A DNA stretch of 39,834 nt from Lysobacteraceae bacterium (GTDB taxonomy: Bacteria; Pseudomonadota; Gammaproteobacteria; Xanthomonadales; Rhodanobacteraceae): positions 1-39,834 of the forward strand of contig JAGWPB010000022.1 in the NCBI GenBank assembly GCA_028870665.1, read 5' to 3'. Of the stretch, positions 20,180 through 28,799 are shown piece after piece; within the stretch, counting starts at the first letter, position 1, and each line of letters opens with the position of its first letter. The notes beneath the pieces are model-generated. The model saw only the letters and a program-made list of their open reading frames with translations. It was not told the DNA's origin and searched no databases. The position numbers were made by a program, and so were the translations under genes.

Positions 20180-20812
20180 ATGGCCGGGCGGACCCGCGAG
20201 CGCATCCTCGAAGCCAGCCTCGCGATGTTCAACATCGCGGGCGAGCCCAACGTCACCACCAACCATATCGCCGACGAACTGGGCATCAGCCCCGGCAACC
20301 TTTACTACCATTTCCGCAACAAGGACGACATCGTCGCGCAGCTGTTCGCGCGCTACGAGCAGCGCATGGACGAGGCCCTGACGGCGCCGCAGCGGCGACT
20401 GCCGGATCTCGAGGACGTCTGGCTGCAACTGCACCTGGTGTTCGAGTGCATGTGGGACTTCCGGTTCCTGTACCGCGACCTGGTCGATATCCTCGCCCGC
20501 AACCGCACGCTGCGGCTGCGCTTCGGACGCGTGCTGGAACGCGCCGCCGGCGCCGCGCGCCAGGTGCTGCGCGGCCTGGTCGAGAGCGGCGCGATGCGTG
20601 CCAGCGGCGACGAGATCGAAGCGCTGGTGGAGAGCATCCTGCTGATCGCCACCTTCTGGCTGGACTTCGACACCGTGCGCCATGGTGCCACGCACGAACA
20701 GTCGCAACGGCTGGCGCGCGGCATCCGGCAGGTGATGCTGCTGCTGGCGCCCTACCTGCGCACGGCCGAGCGCGCGCATCTGACCGGACTTGCGGCGGCG
20801 TATCGCGCCTGA
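20180..20812 (+). CDS. TetR/AcrR family transcriptional regulator
   Basis: The 210-residue product has an N-terminal TetR helix-turn-helix (residues about 5-50: RTRERILEASLAMFNIAG, then IADELGISPGNLYYHFRNKD). A helical C-terminal ligand-binding domain follows. The start is 11 bp after the ACBP stop, so the two genes form an operon. TetR proteins beside acyl-CoA enzymes (FadR, PsrA and FabR types) often sense acyl-CoAs or fatty acids. By context this one probably controls the divergent reductase and its own operon. The ligand is not readable from sequence. Its 3' end converges with the PaiB-like gene, only 7 bp apart. Confidence 0.93.
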   Translation: MAGRTRERILEASLAMFNIAGEPNVTTNHIADELGISPGNLYYHFRNKDDIVAQLFARYEQRMDEALTAPQRRLPDLEDVWLQLHLVFECMWDFRFLYRDLVDILARNRTLRLRFGRVLERAAGAARQVLRGLVESGAMRASGDEIEALVESILLIATFWLDFDTVRHGATHEQSQRLARGIRQVMLLLAPYLRTAERAHLTGLAAAYRA

Positions 20813-20819
20813 CGTTCGA

Positions 20820-21470
20820 TCAGCGCCCGCTGCCGGGGCCGGCAGTCTCCGCCATCGCCGCCGCGACCGCGCGTTCGCGCTCGCCGGTCGATGCCGCCAG
20901 ACCGGCGCGTGCGCCCTCGCGATCGGCCGGGGCGCGGTTCTGGCTGAGCTTCCACTTGCCCTCCAGCCGCGCGAGGGTCAGGCGCAGGCCGACGATGTGG
21001 TGCTGCTGCTGGTCGATGTAATCGGGGGGCGCGTCGCCAACCTTCCACGGGCGCGGCCGTCCGGCCTCGTGCTGCGCGGTCAGCTGATCGAGCATGGCGC
21101 GCACCTCGCCCGGGTCCGTGATCAGTTCCAGCGTGCCGTGCGCATGCACCGCGATGTAGTTCCAGGTGGGCACGTCCTTGCCCGTCGCGTGCTTGTTCGG
21201 GTACCAGTCGGGCGAGACGTAGGCGTGCGGACCGAGAAAGATCGCCAGCGCCGGCCGTGGCGACTGTGCCAGTCGCCACTGCGGGTTGGCGCGGGCGACG
21301 TGCCCGATCAGGCTGCCCAGCGGCGCCGGCTGCGGCAACAGGTGCAGCGGAATATGGCTGGCGTCGAGGCCTTCGGCGCCGTGCGTCACCAGGCTGGCAA
21401 AGGCCAGCTCGCGCACGGCGGCATGCAGGACTTCAAGGCGCTCTTCGCGAAAGGCGGGTGGCAGATACAC
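20820..21470 (-). CDS. PaiB-like FMN-binding protein (putative negative regulator)
   Basis: The 216-residue protein belongs to the PaiB family, which has a split-barrel flavin-binding fold. In Bacillus subtilis paiB is reported to repress sporulation and protease genes; elsewhere the function is unclear. Family landmarks are the N-terminal MYLPPAFRE, ASHIPLHLL, IGHVARANPQWR and the core PHAYVSPDWYPNKHATGKDVPTWNY (residues about 83-108). HIVGLRLTLARLEGKWKLSQN near the end is also typical. The GTG at 21470 is chosen because AGGAG lies 7 nt upstream. It lies between zipA and the TetR gene and may be unrelated to either. Confidence 0.9.
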   Translation of the reverse strand: MYLPPAFREERLEVLHAAVRELAFASLVTHGAEGLDASHIPLHLLPQPAPLGSLIGHVARANPQWRLAQSPRPALAIFLGPHAYVSPDWYPNKHATGKDVPTWNYIAVHAHGTLELITDPGEVRAMLDQLTAQHEAGRPRPWKVGDAPPDYIDQQQHHIVGLRLTLARLEGKWKLSQNRAPADREGARAGLAASTGERERAVAAAMAETAGPGSGR

Positions 21471-21611
21471 GGGCGACTCCTCGCGGACCCGCCGATGCCG
21501 GTTCCCCGCGGGTCCCGGTGGCGGCTGGACAGTACAGGCCCACTCAATCGCGGCCCTTGTGCAATGACGGTCGCGCCGGCGGCGATGCGCGGTCGCGCGC
21601 GGCGGCGGCGC

Positions 21612-22397
21612 TCAGCGCGGACCGAAACGAACCGCCTCGCCTTCCTGGCGCCGGTCCCAGCCGCGCAGTTCGTCGCGGATGTGGGCAATGCGCTGGCGGC
21701 CGAGCGCGTTGCGCTCCTCGTCGAGCAGCAGGCCGTCGAGCAGTTCGGCCAGGCGCTGCGCGGCGGGCAGCATCGCATCCCAGGCGTCCAGCGCCGGCAG
21801 CGGCCCCGGCAGGGTCATGAAGAAGCCCAGGCCGGCGGTCTCCAGGCGCTCGATCGCACGCAGGTCGAAGCGCCCGGGCTTGACCATGTTGGCGACGCTG
21901 AATACCGGCCCGAGGTCGGGGCGGTTGTCGACCAGACGATGGAAGATGTCCATGTCGCCGTGCTCGAGGCCGACCTTCTCGGTCGCCACCAGCAGGTCGG
22001 TGCCGCGGAAGCTGCGTCCCTCGCGCGCGGCGACGAACAGCGACACGATGCGCTCGATCGGCCGATCGCCCGGACGACGGCCGCGCACGGCGCGATCCGG
22101 CGCCGCAGCGGATGCCGGCAGCGGCGCGCCGTCGCCCGCGAGCGCGCCCTTCAGCGTCTGGCCGAGGCGCTGCAGTTCGTCGTCGATCCCATCGAACCCG
22201 GGCTGCTCGTCGTCGGCGTCCGCCGCGGGCGGCACATCCAGCGTCGGCTCGACGCGGGCGTCGGCAGCACGCGGTCCGAAGGCGATGCGGCGACCCTGCC
22301 CCGGCGTGCGTGGCCGGCCAAAGAAATAGATCAGCGCCAGGCCGACCAGGCTGACCAGGATCAGCGGCAGACCGATGGCGGCATTCCAGGAGCCCAT
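21612..22397 (-). CDS. zipA: Cell division protein ZipA
   Basis: ZipA anchors FtsZ to the inner membrane at the division site. The 261-residue product has the expected order. A single N-terminal membrane segment (residues about 8-25, GLPLILVSLVGLALIYFF) is followed by a charged, proline/alanine-rich linker to about 110. The globular FtsZ-binding domain follows (IERIVSLFVAAREGRSFRG, VANMVKPGRFDL, LGFFMTLPGPLPALDAWDAM). The start is supported by GGAGA 5-9 nt upstream, and it begins 14 bp after the smc stop. In related genomes ligA usually follows zipA; here a PaiB-like gene follows instead. Confidence 0.94.
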   Translation of the reverse strand: MGSWNAAIGLPLILVSLVGLALIYFFGRPRTPGQGRRIAFGPRAADARVEPTLDVPPAADADDEQPGFDGIDDELQRLGQTLKGALAGDGAPLPASAAAPDRAVRGRRPGDRPIERIVSLFVAAREGRSFRGTDLLVATEKVGLEHGDMDIFHRLVDNRPDLGPVFSVANMVKPGRFDLRAIERLETAGLGFFMTLPGPLPALDAWDAMLPAAQRLAELLDGLLLDEERNALGRQRIAHIRDELRGWDRRQEGEAVRFGPR

Positions 22398-22411
22398 GCG
22401 ATTCTCCGTGC

Positions 22412-25400
22412 TCAGGCGGCGCCCGCGAGTTTAGCCGCTTCCTCGAGGTCCACCTGCACCAGCCGCGACACGCCGGGCTCGCGCATGGTCACGCCGCAGA
22501 GCTGGCGCGCGGCCTCCATGGTGCCCTTGTTGTGGGTGACGAACAGGAACTGCACGCGTTCGCTCATCTCCAGCACCATGCGGGAGAAGCGACCGATGTT
22601 GGCCTCGTCCAGCGGCGCGTCCACCTCGTCGAGGATGCAGAACGGTGCCGGATTGAGCTGGAAGATCGCGAACACTAGCGCCACCGCGGTCATCGCCTTC
22701 TCGCCGCCGGACAGCAGCGAGATGTTGCTGACGCGCTTGCCGGGCGGGCGCGCCATGATCGCCACGCCGGCGTCGAGCAGATCCTCGCCGGTCAGCTCGA
22801 GATAGGCATGGCCACCGCCGAACAGTCGCGGGAACAGTTCCTGCAGGCCGCTGTTGACGCGATCGAAGGTGTCCTTGAAGCGCTGCCGCGTCTCGCGGTC
22901 GATCTTCTTGATCGCGCCCTCGAGGGTCTCGAGAGCGCTGGTGAGATCGGCCAGCTGCGCATCCAGGTAGTTCTTGCGCTGCGACTGCTCCGCGTGCTCC
23001 TGGATCGCGGCCAGGTTGACCGGCTCCAGGCGGCGGATCTTCTGCTCCAGATCGGCCAGCTGCTGGCGGCCGGTCTCGGGCAGCGCATCGGCGGGCAGCT
23101 CGGCCAGCAGCGTATCGAGATCGAGCCCGGCGTCGACGATCGCCGCGGTGAGCTGGTCGGCACGCAGGCGCAGGGCCTGCTCGGCGAGACGCCGCTCGCC
23201 GTTGGCCTCGCGCAGCTGCACCAGCCGCAGTTCGCAGCCATGGCGATCCTGCTCGAGCTGGCGCAGTCCGGCATCGCAGTCCTCCAGCGCGCGCCGCGCC
23301 TCGACCAGCTGGCGGTCCACCAGCAGGCGCTGGTCGAGGCAGGTCTGCCGCTCGGCTTCGAGCCCGGCGCCCGGATCGTGGCCTCCCGCGAGTTGCTCGA
23401 CGACCTCCGTGTGGCGCGCCTGCAGCTGCTCGCGCTGCGCCTGCAGGCGGGCCAGCGACTGCTCCAGCCCGGCCAAGGCCGCGCGTCGCGACTCCAGCGT
23501 CAGCGCCAGCTGCTGCGCCTGCTCGGTGGCGTCGCGTGCATTCAGCCGCGCCTCCTCGCGTGCTTCCAGCAGCGCGCGCCGTTCGGACTCCAGCGCGTGC
23601 CGCTGCTGTTCGTGGTCGCCCATCAGGCCGACCGCGGTGTCCAGGCGCGCCCGCGCTTCACGCGCCTGCTCCTCGATCGCCGCCAGCTGCGGCGCCAGTT
23701 CGGCCAGTTCGGCAGCGAGCCGGGCGGCGCGCGCGCGCGCCATTTCCAGCTTGCCGGCGTGGCTCTGGCGCTGGCCGGCCAGTTCGGACAAGCGGCGATG
23801 TGCCATGTAGAGATCGCGCTGGGCATCGTCGCGCGCACGCTCGGCCTCGAAGCGCGCGCCACGCAACGTCTCGATCCGCGTGGTCAGTTCAGCGGCGCGC
23901 GCTTCCAGCGTCACCGCCTCGGCGCCCAGCGCGCGCAGCTCGCGCTCGCGCGCCAGCATGCCGACCTGTGGTCCCTGGGCACGGCGGATGCGCACGAATC
24001 CCGCGCCCAGCCATTCGCCCGCGGCGGTGATCACCGACGCGCCGGGCGGCAGGGTCGCGGCCTTCCGACGCGCCTCGGCCAGCGAGTCGGCGGTCTGCAC
24101 GCCGGCCAGCAGCGCCAGCGCGGCATCCGGGCCGGTCGCCCGCGCCGCCAGGGTGCCGGACCGCTCCGCCCCCGTGGCGGCCGGATCCAGCAGCACCAGA
24201 TCGGCGTCGCCGGCATCCTCGAGGGCCTCGACCAGCGCATGCGGCGATTCGACCAGCACGCCCTCGAGCAGGCCGCCGAACACCGTTTCGACCGCGCGCT
24301 CCCAGCCGGGTTCGACGCTCAGCGCGGCGCCCAGGCGTGGTGCGCGCTCGAGACCGTGGCGCTGCAGCCAGGCGCTCGCGGTGCCTTCATCCTGGCCCAG
24401 CGCCGCGTGTTGCAGTGCCTCCAGCGAGGCCAGCCGGCCACGCGCGGCCTGCAGCGCGCGCCGGGTTTCATCCTGGGCCGACTGCGCCTGGCGCTCGTCG
24501 TCGAGCACCTGCTCCAGCGCGACCTTGCGCGCGTCCAGCGTCGCGGCCAGTGCATCGACCTGCGTGCGCTGACCGTCGTGATCCTGTTCCAGCCGACCGG
24601 CACCGGCTTCCAGCGCGCCGACGTCGATGCCGCGGTGCTCGCCGTCCAGCGCCTCGCGTCGGCGCGCCAGTTCGAGCATCTGGCGATCGAGATAATCCAG
24701 GCGCGTGCGCTCGACCTCGGCGGCCCGCGCCGCCTCACCGGCGTCGCGGGTATGTCGCTCCCAGCGCGTCTGCCAGATCGCCAACGCCGCCTCGGCGGCC
24801 TGCAACGCCGCGCCGGCAGCCTCGGCGGCGGCATGCAGGGTCGCCAGGCGCGGCTCGCCCTCGGCCAACGCCGCGCGCAGCGTGGCGCCCTGGGCTCGGT
24901 CGCCGTCAAGATGGACGGCCACCTCGGCCAGCGCGGTTTCGGTTTCCTGGCGTACCCGCTGCAGGCGCTCGGCCAGCTCGCGGTGGTGTCGCAGCGCCTG
25001 TTCGACGCGGGCGATCTCGGCACCGACCTTGTAGACCTCGCCCTGCACCGCGTTGTGGTGCTCGCCGGCCGCCAGCTGGCGCTCGCGCGCCTGTTCCAGT
25101 TGCGCTTCGATCGCGCGCTGCGCGGCCAGTTCGCGCTCGACGGCCAGCTCCGCCGCACGCAACTCGCCGGAACGCGCCTCGAGGTCGGTGGCCAGCGCGC
25201 GATAGTCCAGCGCGCGCAGTTCGGCCTCGCGCCGGGTCTGCTCGGTCTTCAGCGCCTGCCAGCGTTCGGCGGCACGCGCCTGGCGATTGAGGTGATCGAG
25301 TTGCTTGTCGACCTCGTCGCGCACGTCGCGCACGCGGTCGAGATTCTCGCGCGTGGCCTTGATGCGGCTCTCGGTCTCCTTGCGGCGCTCCTTGTACTTG

Positions 25401-25912
25401 GAGATGCCGGCCGCCTCCTCGAGGTGCGCGCGCAACTGCTCGGGATGCGACTCGACGATGTCGGAGATGATGCCCTGCTCGATGATCGAGTAGCTGCGCG
25501 GGCCAAGGCCGGTGCCGAGGAACAGGTCCGTGATGTCGCGCCGACGGCAGCGTGTGCCGTTGAGCCAGTAGACCGACTGGCCGTCGCGGCTGGCAACGCG
25601 CTTGACCGAGATCTCGCTGTAGCTGGCGTACTCGCCGGCGATGGTGCCGTCGCTGTTGTCGAAGATCAGCTCGACGCTGGCCTGGCCGACCGGCTTGCGC
25701 CCCGACGAGCCGGAGAAGATCACGTCGCTGAGATTGTCTCCGCGCAGGCGGCTGGCCGCGCTCTCGCCCATCACCCAGCGCACCGCGTCGATGATGTTGG
25801 ACTTGCCGCAGCCGTTGGGACCGACGATGCCGGTCATGTTGGTCGCAAGGTGCAGCGAGGTCGGGTCGACGAACGACTTGAATCCGGCCAGTTTGACGGT
25901 GGTCAGGCGCAT
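22412..25912 (-). CDS. smc: Chromosome partition protein Smc
   Basis: Smc is the ATPase core of the bacterial condensin that folds and segregates chromosomes with ScpA/ScpB. The 1166-residue product starts at the ATG at 25912 (MRLTTVKLAGFKSFVDP), the universal SMC N-terminus; earlier in-frame residues are shadow. The Walker A GPNGCGKS occupies residues 31-38. Long coiled coils run from about 165 to 505 and 660 to 1010, flanking a hinge domain (about 510-640). The C-terminal head has the signature LLSGGEKAM near 1066 and Walker B FCILDEVDAPLDEAN near 1090. It is 14 bp upstream of zipA. Confidence 0.97.
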   Translation of the reverse strand: MRLTTVKLAGFKSFVDPTSLHLATNMTGIVGPNGCGKSNIIDAVRWVMGESAASRLRGDNLSDVIFSGSSGRKPVGQASVELIFDNSDGTIAGEYASYSEISVKRVASRDGQSVYWLNGTRCRRRDITDLFLGTGLGPRSYSIIEQGIISDIVESHPEQLRAHLEEAAGISKYKERRKETESRIKATRENLDRVRDVRDEVDKQLDHLNRQARAAERWQALKTEQTRREAELRALDYRALATDLEARSGELRAAELAVERELAAQRAIEAQLEQARERQLAAGEHHNAVQGEVYKVGAEIARVEQALRHHRELAERLQRVRQETETALAEVAVHLDGDRAQGATLRAALAEGEPRLATLHAAAEAAGAALQAAEAALAIWQTRWERHTRDAGEAARAAEVERTRLDYLDRQMLELARRREALDGEHRGIDVGALEAGAGRLEQDHDGQRTQVDALAATLDARKVALEQVLDDERQAQSAQDETRRALQAARGRLASLEALQHAALGQDEGTASAWLQRHGLERAPRLGAALSVEPGWERAVETVFGGLLEGVLVESPHALVEALEDAGDADLVLLDPAATGAERSGTLAARATGPDAALALLAGVQTADSLAEARRKAATLPPGASVITAAGEWLGAGFVRIRRAQGPQVGMLARERELRALGAEAVTLEARAAELTTRIETLRGARFEAERARDDAQRDLYMAHRRLSELAGQRQSHAGKLEMARARAARLAAELAELAPQLAAIEEQAREARARLDTAVGLMGDHEQQRHALESERRALLEAREEARLNARDATEQAQQLALTLESRRAALAGLEQSLARLQAQREQLQARHTEVVEQLAGGHDPGAGLEAERQTCLDQRLLVDRQLVEARRALEDCDAGLRQLEQDRHGCELRLVQLREANGERRLAEQALRLRADQLTAAIVDAGLDLDTLLAELPADALPETGRQQLADLEQKIRRLEPVNLAAIQEHAEQSQRKNYLDAQLADLTSALETLEGAIKKIDRETRQRFKDTFDRVNSGLQELFPRLFGGGHAYLELTGEDLLDAGVAIMARPPGKRVSNISLLSGGEKAMTAVALVFAIFQLNPAPFCILDEVDAPLDEANIGRFSRMVLEMSERVQFLFVTHNKGTMEAARQLCGVTMREPGVSRLVQVDLEEAAKLAGAA

Positions 25913-26062
25913 GTGGATCGCAGTGATGGCGAGAGGTGATGCACCGCCGTCCCCGCGGCAGCGCAAGCGCGCCACTGTGCCAAACGCACCCGGGCGGCGC
26001 AATGCGCGCTGCGACCGCGCGGTGGCGCGACCGAAGCATCGAATCTGGATTCGAAATATTCT

Positions 26063-26350
26063 TCAACCATCTGAATTGACTTGCTCATCGGGAGTCAACG
26101 CCGTGATGGCCAGAGCATGGATCTCGCTCTGCATCAACTCGCCCAGGGCGGCGTAGACACGCCGGTGACGCTGCACCGCACCGAGCCCGGCAAACGCCGC
26201 GCTGGTGATCGCGACCCGGAAGTGGCCGCGGCCGTCGCGCGCGCCGGCATGGCCTGCATGCGCGTGGCTCTCGTCGACGATCTCGAGCGCGCTGGGGGCC
26301 AGCGCCGCCGTCAACCGCGCCCGGATCGCCGCGACGCGCGCCGCGGTCAT
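26063..26350 (-). CDS. bolA: BolA family protein
   Basis: BolA proteins work with monothiol glutaredoxins in iron-sulfur and redox regulation, and in E. coli affect cell shape genes. The 95-residue product shows the family core: [40 protein letters not shown], and the ending ALTPDE. The conserved HAHAGHAG segment near residue 33 may contribute metal-cluster ligands. The ATG at 26350 overlaps the yciI stop codon (ATGA), so the two are cotranslated. The upstream frame extension is shadow of yciI. BolA versus the shorter IbaG subgroup is not fully certain; the RHR motif favours BolA. Confidence 0.92.
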   Translation of the reverse strand: MTAARVAAIRARLTAALAPSALEIVDESHAHAGHAGARDGRGHFRVAITSAAFAGLGAVQRHRRVYAALGELMQSEIHALAITALTPDEQVNSDG

Positions 26351-26646
26351 GGCAGCACCTTCCGGAACGGGCGCACGTCGACGCCGCGATAGACGCCCGC
26401 CGCGACATAGGGATCGGCAGCGGCCCATGCTTTCGCGGCCTCGAGGTCATCGAACTCAGCCACGATCAGACTGCCGCTGAAGCCGGCCGGGCCCGGGTCC
26501 TCGGCATCGATGGCGGGAAACGGGCCCGCCAGCAGCAGACGGCCTGCGTCGCGCAGCGCGTTCAAGCGCGCCAGATGCGCCGGCCGCGCGGCCGTGCGCG
26601 CTTCAAGCGAGTGGTCGTTGTCGATGCCGCTGATGGCGTACCACAT
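26347..26646 (-). CDS. yciI: YciI family protein
   Basis: This 99-residue protein has the YciI fold, a ferredoxin-like alpha/beta unit related to muconolactone isomerase. Landmarks are [20 protein letters not shown] with the conserved His-Ser pair, [20 protein letters not shown], and the closing [20 protein letters not shown]. The biochemical role of most YciI proteins is unknown. GGAG lies 7 nt before the ATG at 26646. It is joined to bolA by a 4-nt overlap, an arrangement I recall from related genomes. Confidence 0.93.
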   Translation of the reverse strand: MWYAISGIDNDHSLEARTAARPAHLARLNALRDAGRLLLAGPFPAIDAEDPGPAGFSGSLIVAEFDDLEAAKAWAAADPYVAAGVYRGVDVRPFRKVLP

Positions 26647-26790
26647 GGTGAGGCTCCGGTGTTCGATGTTCGGGACTCGGGAAACGTTGGAACGGGGGTC
26701 TTGCCCCAGGCAACACTGCAGCCCCTCATGCTGAAGCTGCCCGCCCTGCTACTCAGGCCCTCGCCCCGTCATGCCAAGTCACCTTTGCCT

Positions 26791-26912
26791 TGTCATGCTG
26801 AGCGCAGCGAAACATCTGCATGCGCGCCCCGATGGATTGCACGCGCTCCGTTTTGATGCCACCCGCCCTCTTTCGTCTGAAAGATGCTTCGGCCTTCGGT
26901 CTCAGCATGACA
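26791..26912. repeat. 122-bp element with terminal inverted repeats (MITE/REP-like)
   Basis: tgtcatgctgag (26791-26802) and ctcagcatgaca (26901-26912) are perfect 12-bp inverted ends. Inside, cgaaacatct and agatgcttcg continue the symmetry with one mismatch. The ends resemble a tgtcat-ctgagcgcagcgaa intergenic repeat that I recall in many unrelated bacterial genomes (recollection, not checked). No transposase is encoded. Confidence 0.65.
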
Positions 26913-27020
26913 ATGCTTGCCTGATGACACTGCCTTCTTGCCGGATGGCCTTTCTTGCTTGAAAGCCCTGCCTGACTGCCCGCTTGATGACCGTGCCTGC
27001 ATGACGACCCTGCTTGCTCG
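26906..27020. repeat. Degenerate short tandem-like tract
   Basis: On the minus strand, words such as GTCATCAAGCGGGCA, GTCATCAGGCAAGCA and GTCATGCAGGCA recur at irregular 15-35-bp spacing. Units are too divergent and irregular to be a CRISPR array. It abuts the inverted-repeat element and may be its decayed relative or a decayed minisatellite. Confidence 0.35.
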
Positions 27021-27168
27021 CAGACGGGGCATGTCACGCACCGCGCAAATCCGGGTTCCGATCCTGCCTGATTCACGCTACTCCGCTCTTCTCCGGACCC
27101 CGGCTTTCCGGCCGCACATCGGGGTGAGGCGCTGCGTCTGCGCGATGCATTGAAGCGCATCGCGCGCA

Positions 27169-27205
27169 GCACCGAGCGGCCGGACAGGAACGTCCGGGCC
27201 GGTGC
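27169..27205 (-). terminator. Imperfect hairpin downstream of lysS
   Basis: On the minus strand the outer arms GCACCG/CGGTGC and inner arms GGAC/GTCC with G+C extensions form an imperfect stem-loop, 34 bp past the lysS stop. No T-run follows, so it could be a 3'-end stabiliser or a factor-dependent end rather than an intrinsic terminator. Confidence 0.35.
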
Positions 27206-27238
27206 CAGCCGCGAGGGATGGTTCGGGCGAGGTTCAAC

Positions 27239-28765
27239 TCACGTCTCAGGCCGCATGTAAGGGAAAAGCAGCACATCGCGGATCGACGGCGAATCGGTCA
27301 GCAGCATCACCAGCCGGTCGATGCCGACACCCAGTCCGCCGGTGGGCGGCAGGCCGACTTCCAGCGCTCGGATGTAGTCGGCGTCGAAGTGCATGGCCTC
27401 GTCGTCGCCGGCGTCCTTGGCATCCACCTGCGCCTGGAAGCGCGCCGCCTGGTCTTCGGGATCGTTCAACTCGGAAAACCCATTGGCGATCTCCTTGCCG
27501 CCAATGAACAGCTCGAAGCGGTCGGTGATGCCCGGATCGGTGTCGCTCGCGCGCGCCAGCGGCGAGACCTCGACCGGATGGTCGGTGATGAAGGTGGGCT
27601 GGATCAGCGTGTGCTCGACGGTCTTTTCGAAGATCGCCAGCAGCAGCTTGCCCCAGCCGTAACCTGGCTTCACCGGCACCTGCAGGCGGCGCGCGTGCGC
27701 GGCCATCGCCTCGCGATCGCGCAGCGCCTCGCGCTTGATCTCCGGATTGTGCTCGAGCACCGCGTCCTCCATGCGCCAGCGGCGGAAGGCCGGGCCGACA
27801 TCGATCGCCGCGCCGTCCCAGCGCAGTCCGCTGGTCCCCAGCACGCCGTGCGCGGTCTCGCGGACCAGGCCCTCGGTCAGATCCATGATTTCGATATAGC
27901 CGGCGTAGGCCTGGTACAGCTCGAGCATGGTGAACTCGGGGTTGTGTCGCGTGCTCACCCCCTCGTTGCGAAAGTTGCGGTTGATCTCGTACACGCGCTC
28001 CAGACCGCCCACGACCAGGCGCTTGAGGTACAGCTCCGGCGCCACGCGCAGATACAGATCCATGTCCAGCGCGTTGTGATGGGTGACGAACGGCCGCGCG
28101 GTGGCGCCGCCCGGGATCACGTGCATCATCGGCGTTTCCACCTCCATGAAGCGCCGCGGCGGCGCCTCCAGCCACTGGCGGATGAAGCCGATCGCGCGCG
28201 AGCGCAGTTCGAAGGCGCGTCGCGCCTCGGGGCTGACGATCAGATCGACATAGCGCTGGCGGTAGCGCTGCTCGACGTCCGCCAGGCCGTGCCACTTGTC
28301 GGGCAGCGGGCGCAACGATTTCACCAGCAGGCGGATCGCGGTCACCGCGATCGACAGCTCGCCGGTACGGGTGCGCGTCAGCGTGCCCTCGACGCCGACG
28401 ATGTCGCCGATGTCCCAGCCCTTGAACGCCTCGTAGGCGGCGCCGAGATCGGCGCGCAGGTAGAGCTGGATCGCGCCGGTGCCGTCCTGCAGCCGCGCGA
28501 AACTGGCCTTGCCCATCACGCGCTTGGCCAGCAGGCGGCCGCCGACACGCACCGCGCGCGGCATGGCGACCAGCGCCTCGGCGCTCCAGCGCTCGGCGTC
28601 GGCGTACTCGGCCTGCAGATCGCCGGCGAAAGCGTCGGGGCGGAAATCGTTGGGGAAGGCCGTGCCCTGCGCGCGCAAGGTCTTGAGCTTCTCGCGGCGC
28701 TCGGCGATCAGCTTGTGCTCGTCAGCCGGGCTGGCGACAGGCGGTGGGGTCTGGGATTCGCTCAT
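27239..28765 (-). CDS. lysS: Lysyl-tRNA synthetase (class II)
   Basis: LysS charges tRNA-Lys. The 508-residue product has an N-terminal OB-fold anticodon-binding domain (about residues 55-150, including [20 protein letters not shown]). The class II catalytic core follows: motif 2 [20 protein letters not shown] near residue 265 and motif 3 [20 protein letters not shown] near 480. Length matches E. coli LysS (505). The ATG at 28765 begins MSESQTPPP. It is 34 bp downstream of prfB on the same strand, the conserved prfB-lysS operon. Confidence 0.98.
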   Translation of the reverse strand: MSESQTPPPVASPADEHKLIAERREKLKTLRAQGTAFPNDFRPDAFAGDLQAEYADAERWSAEALVAMPRAVRVGGRLLAKRVMGKASFARLQDGTGAIQLYLRADLGAAYEAFKGWDIGDIVGVEGTLTRTRTGELSIAVTAIRLLVKSLRPLPDKWHGLADVEQRYRQRYVDLIVSPEARRAFELRSRAIGFIRQWLEAPPRRFMEVETPMMHVIPGGATARPFVTHHNALDMDLYLRVAPELYLKRLVVGGLERVYEINRNFRNEGVSTRHNPEFTMLELYQAYAGYIEIMDLTEGLVRETAHGVLGTSGLRWDGAAIDVGPAFRRWRMEDAVLEHNPEIKREALRDREAMAAHARRLQVPVKPGYGWGKLLLAIFEKTVEHTLIQPTFITDHPVEVSPLARASDTDPGITDRFELFIGGKEIANGFSELNDPEDQAARFQAQVDAKDAGDDEAMHFDADYIRALEVGLPPTGGLGVGIDRLVMLLTDSPSIRDVLLFPYMRPET

Positions 28766-28799
28766 GAGGCACCGGGTCCGGTATGGGGGTCGCGCTGGG

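Larger units (their letters stand above)
26647..27238. other. Long gene-free stretch rich in repeats (yciI-lysS gap)
   Basis: These 592 bases hold no convincing gene. They contain a 122-bp element with 12-bp terminal inverted repeats (26791-26912). Next comes a degenerate short-repeat tract (about 26906-27020), and near the lysS end an imperfect hairpin (27169-27205). Local composition is visibly less GC-rich than the flanking genes, with many cttgc/gcctg words. Promoters for yciI-bolA should lie at the left end, but I see no strong hexamers. Confidence 0.6.

Noticed and set aside
22808..25939. 1043-codon open frame on the plus strand opposite smc
   Set aside because: It mirrors the smc codon pattern (Gln/Arg/Leu-rich shadow) and has no recognisable domain.
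26906..27020. Possible CRISPR-like array
   Set aside because: Units are short, divergent and irregularly spaced, with no uniform spacers and no cas genes nearby.
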